Origin: Cupriavidus lacunae
GTDB taxonomy: Bacteria; Pseudomonadota; Gammaproteobacteria; Burkholderiales; Burkholderiaceae
NCBI RefSeq assembly: GCF_003353055.1
Contig: NZ_QKWJ01000002.1
Coordinates: 1-64,000 of the forward strand
Direction of reading: 5' to 3'
DNA: 64,000 bases
Below, piece by piece: positions 29,943-38,945 of this stretch. The notes under the pieces were generated by a model that was not told the origin of the DNA, did not search any database, and worked only from the letters and a program-made list of their open reading frames with translations. The translations under genes were made by a program, and so were the position numbers. The number at the start of each line of letters is the position of its first letter. The first letter of the stretch is position 1.

Positions 29943-31103
29943 ATGCGTCCCAATTTCCTGCTTTCGCTGACGGCCGCTGCCGTCCTGACGTTCAGCCTGG
30001 CGGCCTGTTCCGACCAACCTGAACCCGTTGCCGAAGCGCCCAAGCTGCCGCCCGGCGTGATCCAGCCCGAGGGCAACCTGCAGAAGGGGCTGAAGGTGGC
30101 GCCGGTGGCCACCTCCCCGTTCAGCGAGATGCTGCGCGTGGCCGGCCGCGTCGACTTCGACGAGCATCGCGTAGCCCGCATCGGCGCCAGCGTGACCGGC
30201 CGCGTGACCGACCTCTATGCCACCCTGGGCCAGGAAGTGAAGGCCGGCCAGGTGCTGGCGCGCCTGCACAGCAGCGAGCTGGGCGCGGCGCAGATGGCCT
30301 TCCTGAAGAGCGAGGCCCAGACCGAGCTGCAGGCCCGCAATGCCGAGCGCGCGCGCCAGCTGTTTGCGGCCGACGTGATCGGCCGCGGCGAACTGCAGCG
30401 CCGCGAGAGCGAACTGGCGATCGCCTCGGCCGAGATGCGCGCCTACCGCGACCAGCTGCGCGTGCTGGGCATGTCGCAGGCATCGATCGCCGAGCTGGCG
30501 AAGAACGGCAGCATCAACTCGCATTCGCCGGTGTTCTCCAGCATCAGCGGCACCGTGGTCGAGCGCAACGTGGCGCAGGGCCAGGTGGTGCAGCCGGCCG
30601 ATGCGCTCTACACCGTGGCCGATCTGTCGCGCGTATGGGTGGTCGCCGAAGTGCCCGAACAGCAGGCCGCCCAGGTGGCCGAAGGGCAGAGCGTGGACAT
30701 CGAGGTGCCGTCGCTGGGCAACGGTGCGGGCAGCAAGAGCATCACCGGCAAGCTGATCTACGTCGGCCGCACGGTCAACCCGCAGTCGCGCACGGTGCTG
30801 GTCCGTACTGAACTGGACAACCGCGAAGGCCGGCTCAAGCCCGCCATGCTGGCGAGCATGCTGATCGCCGCCAAGCCGGTGGACCAGTTGGTGATTCCGG
30901 CGGCCTCGGTGGTGCGTGACGGCAATGACGAGCTGGTCTATGTCGAGACGCCCGGCAACAAGTACCGCCTGACCAAGGTCAGGCTGGGTGCCGAGAGCGA
31001 TGGCATGCGCGTGGTGCAGAACGGTGTCAAGGCCGGCGACCGCATCGTGGTCGATGGCGCCTTCCATCTCGACAACGAGCGCAAGCGCCTCGAGCAAGGG
31101 TAA
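29943..31103 (+). CDS. RND efflux periplasmic adaptor (CzcB-like lipoprotein)
   Basis: The 386-residue protein has a lipobox (TFSLAAC, Cys23), so it should be anchored to the inner membrane by lipid. The barrel-sandwich and hairpin order is seen in GRVDFDEHRVARIGASVTGR, the coiled helices ARLHSSELGAAQMAFLKSEA to LAIASAEMRAYRDQLRVLGM, then ISGTVVERNVAQGQVVQPAD and the membrane-proximal part KAGDRIVVDGAFHLDNERKR. This is the standard layout of CzcB/CusB-type adaptors. There is no long His-rich metal-binding insert at the N-terminus, unlike CzcB. Confidence 0.9.
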   Translation: MRPNFLLSLTAAAVLTFSLAACSDQPEPVAEAPKLPPGVIQPEGNLQKGLKVAPVATSPFSEMLRVAGRVDFDEHRVARIGASVTGRVTDLYATLGQEVKAGQVLARLHSSELGAAQMAFLKSEAQTELQARNAERARQLFAADVIGRGELQRRESELAIASAEMRAYRDQLRVLGMSQASIAELAKNGSINSHSPVFSSISGTVVERNVAQGQVVQPADALYTVADLSRVWVVAEVPEQQAAQVAEGQSVDIEVPSLGNGAGSKSITGKLIYVGRTVNPQSRTVLVRTELDNREGRLKPAMLASMLIAAKPVDQLVIPAASVVRDGNDELVYVETPGNKYRLTKVRLGAESDGMRVVQNGVKAGDRIVVDGAFHLDNERKRLEQG

Positions 31104-31109
31104 GCGGCC

Positions 31110-34100
31110 ATGATGAAATCCCTAGTCGAAGCCGCCATCAAGCAGAGGTTGGTGGTATGCGTGATTGCCGTGGTGTTGTTCTTCTTCGGCCTGCGCGCTG
31201 CCACCAAGCTGTCGGTGGATGCTTTCCCCGATGTGACCAATGTGCAGGTGCAGATCGCCACCGAAGCCGCGGGCCGTTCGCCCGAGGAGGTGGAGCGCTT
31301 TGTCACCGTGCCGGTGGAAATGGCCATGACCGGCCTGCCCGGCCTGGAAGAGATGCGCTCGCTGAACAAGGCGGGCCTGTCGCTGATCACGCTGGTATTC
31401 ACCGACGCCACTGACGTGTATTTTGCGCGCCAGCTGGTGATGGAGCGCCTGATCGAAGTGGGCGGGCGCATGCCGGAAGGCGTGTCGCCGGTGCTGGGCC
31501 CGGTTTCCACCGGCCTGGGCGAGGTCTACCAGTACACCCTGGACCGCGCCGACGACGGCAACCGCGAACTGACGCAGGAAGAGCTGGCCGAGCGCCGCAT
31601 CGCCCAGGACTGGGTGGTGCGGCCGCTGCTGCGCTCGATCCCGGGTGTGGCCGAGATCAACTCGCAGGGCGGCTATGTGCGCCAGTACCAGGCGCTGGTC
31701 AACCCGGAGCGCATGCGCCACTACCAGATCTCGATCCAGCAGGTCTACCAGGCGCTGGCGCGCAATAACGCCAACTCCGGCGGCGGCGTGCTGCCGCACT
31801 ATGCCGAGCAGTACCTGATCCGCGGCGTGGGCCTGGCCCGGGGCGTGGATGACCTGGGCAGCATCGTGCTCAAGGAGATCAACGGCACGCCGGTGTACCT
31901 GCGCGACATGGCCAACGTCACCATCGGACATGAGGTGCGCCAGGGCGCGCTGGTCAAGAACGGCCAGACCGAGGCGGTCGGCGGCATCGTCATGATGATG
32001 CGCGGCGGCAATGCCAAGGAAGTGGTCAGCCGCGTGAAGGCGCGCGTGGCCGAGATCAACGAGCGCGGCATGCTGCCGGGCAAGCTGCAGATCGTGCCGT
32101 ACTACGACCGCAGCGAACTGGTCGACTCCGCGCTGTGGACCGTGACCAAGGTGCTGCTGGAAGGCGTGGTGCTGGTGGTGATCGTGCTGTTCCTGTTCCT
32201 GGGCGACGTGCGTTCTTCGGTGATCGTGCTGGCCACGCTGGTCTTGACGCCCTTGCTGACCTTCATGGTGATGAACGAGGTGGGCCTGTCGGCCAACCTG
32301 ATGTCGCTGGGGGGGCTGGCCATTGCCATCGGCCTGATGGTCGACGGCTCGGTGGTGGTGGTCGAGAACGCGTTCGAGCGGCTCGGCCACAAGGAGCCGG
32401 GCCTGACCAAGACCGAGATCCTGGTCAAGGCCGTGCAGGAAGTGGCCACGCCGGTGATCGTGGGCGTGGGCATCATCATCCTGGTGTTCCTGCCGCTGAT
32501 GACGTTGTCGGGGATGGAAGGCAAGATGTTTGCGCCGCTGGCGTTCACCATCTCGATCGCGCTGGCGATCTCGCTGTTCCTGTCGCTGACGCTGTCGCCG
32601 GTGCTGTCGTCGTACCTGCTCAAGGGCGGCGCCGAGCACGACACGCGCGTGATCGCCTTCATGAAGCGCCACTACCTGCGCATGCTGCACTGGGCGCTGG
32701 GCAACAGCCGCAAGACGGTGATCTGCGCGGTGGCGGCGTTCGTCGCCACGCTGGCGATCGTGCCGCTGCTGGGCACCTCGTTCATCCCGGAGATGAAGGA
32801 AGGCTCGATCGTGCCCGCGATCGACCGCGTGCCCAACATTTCGCTGGAAGAGTCGGTCAAGCTGGAGAAGGAAGCCAACAAGCTGGTGCTGAGCGTGCCG
32901 GGCGTGAAGTCGGTGGTGTCCGGCGTGGGCCGCGGCGAAAGCCCGGCCGACCCGCAGGGCCAGAACGAGTCGACTCCGATTGCCAGCCTGAAGGACCGCG
33001 ACGAGTGGCCCGACGGCTGGACCCAGGACGATATCGCCAATGCCATCCGCGAGAAGCTCAAGGCCATTCCCGGCGTGCAGATCGTGATGGCGCAGCCGAT
33101 CTCGGACCGTGTCGACGAGATGGTCAGCGGCGTGCGTTCGGACGTGGCGGTGAAGGTGTTCGGCGACGACCTGGACAAGCTGCGCGAACTGGCGGGCGAG
33201 ATCGCCCGCGTGGCCGGCGGCATCCAGGGCTCGCAGGACATCCGCATCGAGCGCGTGTCGGGGCAGCAATACCTGTCGATCGAGATCGACCGGCAGGCGA
33301 TTGCGCGCTACGGGCTGAACGTTTCCGACATCCATGACGTGATCGAGATCGCCATCGGCGGCAAGCGCGCCACGGACATCTTCGAAGGCGAGCGCCGCTT
33401 TGCCGCGGCCGTGCGGCTGCCCGAGGAGTTCCGCAACAACGTGCAGGCCATCCGACAGCTGCTGGTGAACACGCCCAACGGCACCCAGGTGCCGTTGCAG
33501 AGCGTGGCGAAGATCGAGGTCAACGACGGCCCGGCCCAGATCAGCCGCGAAATGGCCAAGCGCCGCGTGGTGGTGATGATCAACGTGAAGGACCGCGACC
33601 TCGGCGGCTTCGTGGCCGAGTTGCAGCAGGCCACCGGCGCCAAGGTGAAGCTGCCCGAAGGCTATTACCTGGAGTGGGGCGGCCAGTTCCAGAACATGGA
33701 ACGCGCCATGGGCCACCTGAAGATCATCGTGCCGGTCACCATCGCCGCGATCTTCTTCCTGCTGTTCCTGCTGTTCAACTCGCTGCGCTTCGCCACGCTG
33801 ATCATCACGGTGCTGCCGTTTGCCTCCATCGGCGGCATCATCGGACTGTTCGTCACCGGCGAATACCTGTCGGTGCCGGCCTCGGTGGGCTTTATTGCGC
33901 TGTGGGGCATGGCGGTGCTGAACGGGGTGGTGCTGGTGTCGTATATCCGCACGCTGCGCGACTCGGGCTTGTCGCTCGATGAGGCGGTGGTGCAGGGCGC
34001 GACCCAGCGTTTCCGCCCGGTGATGATGACCGCGACCATCGCCATGCTGGGCCTGGTGCCGTTCCTGTTCTCGACGGGGCCGGGCTCGGAGGTGCAGCGT

Positions 34101-34226
34101 CCGCTGGCGGTGGTGGTGATCGGCGGGCTGATCACGTCGACGCTGCTGACGCTGGTGATGGTGCCGACGCTGTATCGCTGGTTCGATGACCGCAAGCCGG
34201 ATCCGACCAGGGACGTGCCGGTTTGA
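31110..34226 (+). CDS. heavy-metal RND efflux pump (CzcA/CusA family)
   Basis: The protein has 1,038 residues, the full length for the family. The N-terminal motif KLSVDAFPDVTNVQVQIATE and QGGYVRQYQALVNPERMRHY are typical of HME-RND pumps. In transmembrane helix 4 the proton-relay motif reads AIAIGLMVDGSVVVVEN with Asp412, where Zn/Co/Cd pumps have DFGxxxDG and Cu/Ag pumps have AIGAMVDA. It therefore does not clearly fit either group, and the metal cannot be assigned. Periplasmic loops and both helix-4/10 halves are complete. A strong terminator follows. Confidence 0.9.
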   Translation: MMKSLVEAAIKQRLVVCVIAVVLFFFGLRAATKLSVDAFPDVTNVQVQIATEAAGRSPEEVERFVTVPVEMAMTGLPGLEEMRSLNKAGLSLITLVFTDATDVYFARQLVMERLIEVGGRMPEGVSPVLGPVSTGLGEVYQYTLDRADDGNRELTQEELAERRIAQDWVVRPLLRSIPGVAEINSQGGYVRQYQALVNPERMRHYQISIQQVYQALARNNANSGGGVLPHYAEQYLIRGVGLARGVDDLGSIVLKEINGTPVYLRDMANVTIGHEVRQGALVKNGQTEAVGGIVMMMRGGNAKEVVSRVKARVAEINERGMLPGKLQIVPYYDRSELVDSALWTVTKVLLEGVVLVVIVLFLFLGDVRSSVIVLATLVLTPLLTFMVMNEVGLSANLMSLGGLAIAIGLMVDGSVVVVENAFERLGHKEPGLTKTEILVKAVQEVATPVIVGVGIIILVFLPLMTLSGMEGKMFAPLAFTISIALAISLFLSLTLSPVLSSYLLKGGAEHDTRVIAFMKRHYLRMLHWALGNSRKTVICAVAAFVATLAIVPLLGTSFIPEMKEGSIVPAIDRVPNISLEESVKLEKEANKLVLSVPGVKSVVSGVGRGESPADPQGQNESTPIASLKDRDEWPDGWTQDDIANAIREKLKAIPGVQIVMAQPISDRVDEMVSGVRSDVAVKVFGDDLDKLRELAGEIARVAGGIQGSQDIRIERVSGQQYLSIEIDRQAIARYGLNVSDIHDVIEIAIGGKRATDIFEGERRFAAAVRLPEEFRNNVQAIRQLLVNTPNGTQVPLQSVAKIEVNDGPAQISREMAKRRVVVMINVKDRDLGGFVAELQQATGAKVKLPEGYYLEWGGQFQNMERAMGHLKIIVPVTIAAIFFLLFLLFNSLRFATLIITVLPFASIGGIIGLFVTGEYLSVPASVGFIALWGMAVLNGVVLVSYIRTLRDSGLSLDEAVVQGATQRFRPVMMTATIAMLGLVPFLFSTGPGSEVQRPLAVVVIGGLITSTLLTLVMVPTLYRWFDDRKPDPTRDVPV

Positions 34227-34271
34227 TGGTCTTGTGCCGCCGGGCGGTTGTTGCCTGGCGGCGTTCATGAG

Positions 34272-34309
34272 AAGGGCGCCTGGCGCGATGCGCGAGGCGC
34301 CCTTTTTTT
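34272..34309 (+). terminator. Rho-independent terminator of the efflux operon
   Basis: AAGGGCGCC (34272-34280) pairs with GGCGCCCTT (34296-34304), with an inner GGCGC/GCGCG stem, and the T run extends to 34309. It lies 46 bases after the pump stop codon. Confidence 0.9.
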
Positions 34310-34387
34310 GCTGCACCCCTTGCCGGCGGGCAAAGCGCCTAAGATGGTCTGTGTCGGGGTCCGACACCGCCGAGGGAGTCAGAAGTC

Positions 34388-34693
34388 ATGAAGCGCCCTG
34401 TTCTGCGCGCGCTGTCTTGTGTCTCGGCTGTCGCATTGATATCGGTCGCGGCTGCCGCGCAGGACTACGCATATACCGTCAATGTTCAGCTGCGCGATGG
34501 CAAGACCGTGCAATGCGCGGTGAATCAGCCGCCGCAAGCGCCCCTGGTACCGGAGACGGCACTCAGCACCAGCGAACGCGTCGAAGCGGAAGTGCTGGCG
34601 ACGCAGCGCCTGCGTCTGTTGTCTGGGCCCCGCGCGCCGTATCCGACGCCTTACACCGCCCCGGCCATCGCCTGTTTTGCACTGACCCGGTGA
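34388..34693 (+). CDS. small exported protein, 101 residues
   Basis: The signal peptide MKRPVLRALSCVSAVALISV ends near AAAAQDYAY. The mature 78 residues (YAYTVNVQLRDGKTVQCAVN, then a Pro/Ser/Glu region) contain two Cys that could form a disulfide. I recognise no family. It lies after the efflux-operon terminator and its stop is 19 bases from the stop of the convergent histidine kinase gene. It could be a periplasmic accessory protein, but nothing in the sequence links it to metal efflux. Confidence 0.6.
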   Translation: MKRPVLRALSCVSAVALISVAAAAQDYAYTVNVQLRDGKTVQCAVNQPPQAPLVPETALSTSERVEAEVLATQRLRLLSGPRAPYPTPYTAPAIACFALTR

Positions 34694-34711
34694 CGAAGGA
34701 TCGCACGGGTC

Positions 34712-36094
34712 TCAGTTTGCCAGGGGCAAGGCGACGGTCAGCGTGACCCCCTTGCCGCCGATGCCCGGTGACAGCCTGATGCTGCCCTGAGCCGCCAGCA
34801 CGATTTCCTTGACGATGGCCAGGCCCAGCCCGCTTCCTGGCTGGTGCGGGTGCGCGCAGCGGTAGAAGCGGTCGAACACCTTGGGGCGGGTCTCCGGGGC
34901 AATGCCGGGCCCGTTGTCGCTGACCGCGAGGATGGCCTGGCGGTCCGCCGTTGACAGCGACACTGTCACCTGCCCGCCGTCCGGGGTATAGCGGATGGCA
35001 TTGTCGACCAGGTTGGAAATCACCGCGACCAGCATCCATTCGTTGATCCGCACGCTGATATTGTTGCCGGCCAGTTCCGCGCCAAGGTCGATCTGCTTGC
35101 GCTGCGCCAGCACCACCAGGTCTTCGAGCACGGAGGTGACGACCGGCGCCAGGTCAACGGCCGGCTGGCCAGCCGCCGTGCCGCTGGCGCCCTGCGCCTC
35201 GGCTTGCGAGAGCAGCAGCAACTTGTTGGCAAGGTCGATCATGGTCTGCGTGCTGCTTTCCATCGAGCCCACGATCTCGCGCAACTTGCTGTCGTCCTGC
35301 GACTGGGCGGCGTACTGCAACTGGGTGGCCAGCACGGCCAGCGGCGTGCGCAACTGGTGGGCCGCGTCCGCGATGAAGCGCCTTTGCTGCTGCACGTATT
35401 CGTTGAGCCGCTGGATGCATTGGTTGATCGCCTCGACGATGGGGCGCAGTTCCAGCGGCAGGTCGCCGGGCTTGATGGGCTGCAGGTCCATCGGATCGCG
35501 TCCCGCTACCTCGTCGCGGGTGCGGACCAGGGGGCGCAGCTCCACCGTCAGGCCGCATAGCACCAGTAGCACCGCCAGCAGCAGCAAGACGATCTCACGC
35601 GTCAATGCCGGCAGGCGCAGGCTGCGCACCAGTTCCTGGTTGCCCTTCAGCGTCTGGCCCACGGTCACCGTGATCTTGGTTGCCTGTCCGCTGTTGAACA
35701 TCAGGCGCGAGATCTGTATCACGCGCACCGGCAGGCCCTCAAAGCTGGAGCCGTAGAACACGGGGCTGGCGGCTCCGGCCAGCGGGGTTTGCTCGAAACG
35801 AGGGTTGCCGGCCAGGATCCGTCCGCTGTCATCTGCCACGCGGTAGAAAACATGGTCACCGTAGGGCGAGTCGAACAGAGAAAGCGCCGCCGGCGGTACC
35901 TGCACCACGAGCCGGCCGTCGGCCCAGCCGATCTGGCCGGCGATCACATCGGCCGATGCCTGCAGGGCGCGGTCTTGCACGCGATTGGCCGTGTCGACGG
36001 CGCTTACATATGAGGCGTAGCCGCTGATCAGGACGAAGCCGGTCAGCGGGACCAGCAGCCAGAGCAGCAGGCGCGCGCGCAGGCTGTGGATCAT
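34712..36094 (-). CDS. sensor histidine kinase, TctE-like
   Basis: The 460-residue protein has an N-terminal membrane segment (LLLWLLVPLTGFVLISGYA), a periplasmic sensor of the TctE type (2CSK_N: GYASYVSAVDTANRVQDRAL to SLFDSPYGDHVFYRVADD), and a second membrane segment (LTREIVLLLLAVLLVLCGLT). HisKA has FIADAAHQLRTPLAVLATQL with the phospho-His, and HATPase has N (LVDNAIRYTPDGG) and G boxes (VSDNGPGIAPET, GSGLGLAIVKEI). It overlaps the regulator gene by 4 bases (ATGA). TctE-type kinases usually sense carboxylates. Here the pair faces an ABC transporter, which it may control. Confidence 0.9.
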   Translation of the reverse strand: MIHSLRARLLLWLLVPLTGFVLISGYASYVSAVDTANRVQDRALQASADVIAGQIGWADGRLVVQVPPAALSLFDSPYGDHVFYRVADDSGRILAGNPRFEQTPLAGAASPVFYGSSFEGLPVRVIQISRLMFNSGQATKITVTVGQTLKGNQELVRSLRLPALTREIVLLLLAVLLVLCGLTVELRPLVRTRDEVAGRDPMDLQPIKPGDLPLELRPIVEAINQCIQRLNEYVQQQRRFIADAAHQLRTPLAVLATQLQYAAQSQDDSKLREIVGSMESSTQTMIDLANKLLLLSQAEAQGASGTAAGQPAVDLAPVVTSVLEDLVVLAQRKQIDLGAELAGNNISVRINEWMLVAVISNLVDNAIRYTPDGGQVTVSLSTADRQAILAVSDNGPGIAPETRPKVFDRFYRCAHPHQPGSGLGLAIVKEIVLAAQGSIRLSPGIGGKGVTLTVALPLAN

Positions 36095-36759
36095 TGCTTT
36101 TGCTGCAGCAGATACCCCAGGCCGCGCAGCGTCATGATGGTTGCCTGGCAGCCCTCGAGCTTCTTGCGCAGGCGATGGATATAAATTTCGACGGCGTCTT
36201 CGCTGGCGTCTTCCTCGAGCGCGTAGATGCCCTCCATCAGCGCCGTCTTCGAGACGGTCTTGCCCTGCCGCATCATCAGGATCTCAAGCGTGGCGTGTTC
36301 CTTGAGGCGCAAGGACAGCAACTGCCCCTGTACATAGAACTGGCGGGTATCGCTGTTGTAGGTAAGGTCGCCGCAAGTCAGCTCGGACTGTTTCTCGCCG
36401 GTGTTGCGGCGCGCCAGGGCCTTGATCCGGGCTACGAGTTCGCGGACCTCGAAGGGCTTGACCAGGTAGTCATCGGCGCCGAGCCCGAGGCACTCCACCT
36501 TCTCGTCAACCGAGCCGCTGGCGGTCACCACCAGCACCGGAAGATTGTTGCGGCGCGTGCGCAGCCGGCGCAGCAGGTTCTTGCCGCTCAGCCGGGGGAT
36601 CTGCAGGTCCAGCAGCACCACATCGTAGTGCTGCGTCATCAGCAACTGGTCTGCGTACTCGCCATCCAGCGCGGTATCCACCATGAAGCGTTCCTCTTTC
36701 AGCAGCCTGGCGAGCCAGTGAATGAGCGAGGCGTTGTCTTCGATCAGCAGTACCTTCAT
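36091..36759 (-). CDS. OmpR-family response regulator, TctD-like
   Basis: The 222-residue protein has a receiver domain with the acidic pair MKVLLIEDNASL, phospho-acceptor Asp in YDVVLLDLQIPRLSGKN, the conserved Thr in LVVTASGSVDEK and Lys in GADDYLVKPFEV. The C-terminal winged helix shows LSLRLKEHATLEILMMRQGK and VEIYIHRLRKKLEG. This is the standard arrangement of the OmpR/PhoB class. The gene is transcribed first, with the kinase gene overlapping its end. It is divergent from the ABC binding-protein gene across 235 bases. Confidence 0.92.
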   Translation of the reverse strand: MKVLLIEDNASLIHWLARLLKEERFMVDTALDGEYADQLLMTQHYDVVLLDLQIPRLSGKNLLRRLRTRRNNLPVLVVTASGSVDEKVECLGLGADDYLVKPFEVRELVARIKALARRNTGEKQSELTCGDLTYNSDTRQFYVQGQLLSLRLKEHATLEILMMRQGKTVSKTALMEGIYALEEDASEDAVEIYIHRLRKKLEGCQATIMTLRGLGYLLQQKQ

Positions 36760-36994
36760 GAACAGCTCTGGTGTCTGGGGCAGGGATTTGGCGGGAGTTC
36801 GGGCGGGAATCAGTCGGGTTGCGGCATGGTCGGGCCCCGGCCCGTCTTTTTAACGCCGGTTGGGCCGTTTGGGTGCACCGGGATTTCACCTAGGCCCGGG
36901 GAAAGCTGGGTGAAGGATTTCGGTGCCTAGAATCAATCGCTGTGCTTCGCGGTGCGGCTAACCCACATCAAAAACAGAAAAGACGGAGACAGGC

Positions 36995-38008
36995 ATGAAT
37001 CCATTCCGGAAGGTCTCGCTGGCTGGCGCCATGCTGGCAGTGCTCGCAGTGCCGGGCGCTGCACTTGCGGCCGATGGCGGCGGCAAGATCACGATCATGG
37101 TGGGCGGAGCAACCAAGATCATCTATCTGCCGGCCAGGCTGACCGAGCAGCTGGGCTACTTCAGGGAAGAAGGGCTGGATGTCGAAATCCAGTCGCAACC
37201 GGCGGGGGTCGACGCGGAGAACGAACTGCTCGCAGGCGCCGTGCAGGGCGTGGTCGGCTTCTACGATCACACCATTGACCTGCAGAGCAAGGGCAAGGAG
37301 GTCGAGGCCGTCGTGGTGTTCGGCCAGGTGCCCGGCGAGGCCGAGATGGTGGCCACCAAGGCCGCCGCCCAGATCAAGAGCATGGCCGATGTCAAGGGCA
37401 AGACGCTGGGCGTGACCGGGCTGGGTTCGTCGACCAACTTCCTGACCCAGTACCTGGCGTTCCGGGCCGGGGTGTCGTCCAGCCAGTTCACGGTCCTGCC
37501 GGTCGGGGCGGACAACACCTTTATCGCCGCCATTCGCCAGGGCCGCATCGACGCCGGCATGACCACCGAGCCGACCATCTCCCAGCTGCTCAAGACCGGC
37601 GAAGCGCAGGTGCTGGTCGACATGCGCACGGCGGAAGGCACCACGCAGGCACTGGGCGGACTGTATCCGGCCTCCAGCCTGTATATGCAGCGCGCCTGGG
37701 TGGACAGCCACAAGGACCAGGTGCAAAAGCTCGCGCGGGCCTTTGTCAAGACGCTGCGCTACATGAAGACCCATACGCCCGATGAGATTGCGCAAAAGAT
37801 GCCCAAGGACTACTACGGCAACAACCGCGAGCTTTATGTCAAGGCGCTGGGCGCGTCGCTGCCCATGTTCACGTCCGACGGCAAGATGCCTGCGGGCGGC
37901 CCGGAAACCGTGCTGAAGGTGCTCGCTTCCTTCGATCCGACGGTCAAGGGCAAGCACATCGAGCTTGCCCGGACCTACACCAATGCGTTTGTCGACCAGG
38001 CAAAGTAG
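36995..38008 (+). CDS. ABC transporter substrate-binding protein (nitrate/sulfonate/taurine type)
   Basis: The 337-residue protein has a signal peptide (MNPFRKVSLAGAMLAVLAVP, cleavage near ALAADG). The NMT1/SsuA-like fold shows IIYLPARLTEQLGYFREEGL, DHTIDLQSKGKEVEAVVVFG, GKTLGVTGLGSSTNFLTQYL and GRIDAGMTTEPTISQLLKTG. The ligand is not clear from the sequence; aromatic sulfonates, nitrate-like anions, thiamine-type pyrimidines and other organic anions occur in this family. It is the first gene of an operon with ATPase and permease, divergent from a TctDE-like two-component system. Confidence 0.88.
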   Translation: MNPFRKVSLAGAMLAVLAVPGAALAADGGGKITIMVGGATKIIYLPARLTEQLGYFREEGLDVEIQSQPAGVDAENELLAGAVQGVVGFYDHTIDLQSKGKEVEAVVVFGQVPGEAEMVATKAAAQIKSMADVKGKTLGVTGLGSSTNFLTQYLAFRAGVSSSQFTVLPVGADNTFIAAIRQGRIDAGMTTEPTISQLLKTGEAQVLVDMRTAEGTTQALGGLYPASSLYMQRAWVDSHKDQVQKLARAFVKTLRYMKTHTPDEIAQKMPKDYYGNNRELYVKALGASLPMFTSDGKMPAGGPETVLKVLASFDPTVKGKHIELARTYTNAFVDQAK

Positions 38009-38067
38009 GCCGTCGCCATGACAGCGGGCCGGCATGCCCCTGCCTGGGCCGGCCCCGAGGAATCTTT

Positions 38068-38865
38068 ATGACTCACCCAGTATTGCAGGACACGCCGGCG
38101 ATCGAGTTCGACCATGTCTCCTGCCGCTTCATCTCGCCGGATGGCAGGGCCACAGTCGCCCTGCGCGATTTCTCGATGACGGTTGGCAATGGAGAATTCG
38201 TTGCCATCGTCGGGCCGACCGGTTGCGGCAAGTCGACCACGCTCAGCCTGATCACCGGCTTGCTGACCCCAAGCGCGGGCGAGGTGCGGCTGATGGGGCA
38301 GCGTGTCAACGGCATCGATCCGCGCATCGGCTTTGTGTTCCAGGCCGATGCGGTGTTTCCCTGGCGTACCGTGATGCATAACGTTGCGGCGGGGCCGCTG
38401 TTCCGCGGCAGCTCACGCGACGTAGCCTATGGCCTGGCCGAGCAGTGGATCCGCAAGGTGGGCCTGGGCAAGTTTGGCGACCACTACCCGCACCAGCTTT
38501 CGGGCGGCATGCGCAAGCGCGTGGCGCTGGCGCAGACGTTTATCAACAATCCGCAGATCCTGCTGATGGATGAGCCGTTCAGCGCGCTCGACATGCAGAC
38601 CCGCACGCTGATGCAGGACGAGCTGCTGCAACTCTGGTCCCAGACCGCGGGCTCAGTGGTGTTTGTCACGCACGATCTTGAGGAGGCGATTGCCATGGCC
38701 GACCGTGTCCTCGTCCTGACCGCGCGCCCGGCCACGCTCAAGCGGGTCTACGACATCGACCTGCCGCGCCCGCGCGTGACCTCCGAGGTCCGCTATGACA
38801 AGCGCTTCGTGGAGTTGTCGCGCGAAATCTGGGCCGACCTGCGCGAAGAAGTCCACATCGACTAG
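38068..38865 (+). CDS. ABC transporter ATPase (SsuB/TauB type)
   Basis: The 265-residue protein carries Walker A (GPTGCGKST), Q-loop (GFVFQADAVFPWRTV), signature (LSGGMRKRVALAQTF), Walker B (ILLMDEPFSALD) and switch His (VFVTHDLEEAIAMADRV). FPWRTV after the Q-loop is typical of nitrate/sulfonate importers. It follows the binding-protein gene by 59 bases and precedes the permease gene by 80 bases. All motifs are intact. Confidence 0.93.
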   Translation: MTHPVLQDTPAIEFDHVSCRFISPDGRATVALRDFSMTVGNGEFVAIVGPTGCGKSTTLSLITGLLTPSAGEVRLMGQRVNGIDPRIGFVFQADAVFPWRTVMHNVAAGPLFRGSSRDVAYGLAEQWIRKVGLGKFGDHYPHQLSGGMRKRVALAQTFINNPQILLMDEPFSALDMQTRTLMQDELLQLWSQTAGSVVFVTHDLEEAIAMADRVLVLTARPATLKRVYDIDLPRPRVTSEVRYDKRFVELSREIWADLREEVHID

Positions 38866-38945
38866 TCCACGGGATCATTGAAATGGCAGGCACCGGCCAG
38901 GTTCAGTGATGCAGCGGACTACCACGCATGCCGTGAAATGACGCA

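Noticed and set aside
31122..34367. Very long open frame (over 1,000 codons) on the minus strand opposite the RND pump gene
   Set aside because: It is His/Arg/Gln-rich low-complexity sequence produced by the codon bias of the pump gene on the other strand; the pump matches its family over its whole length.
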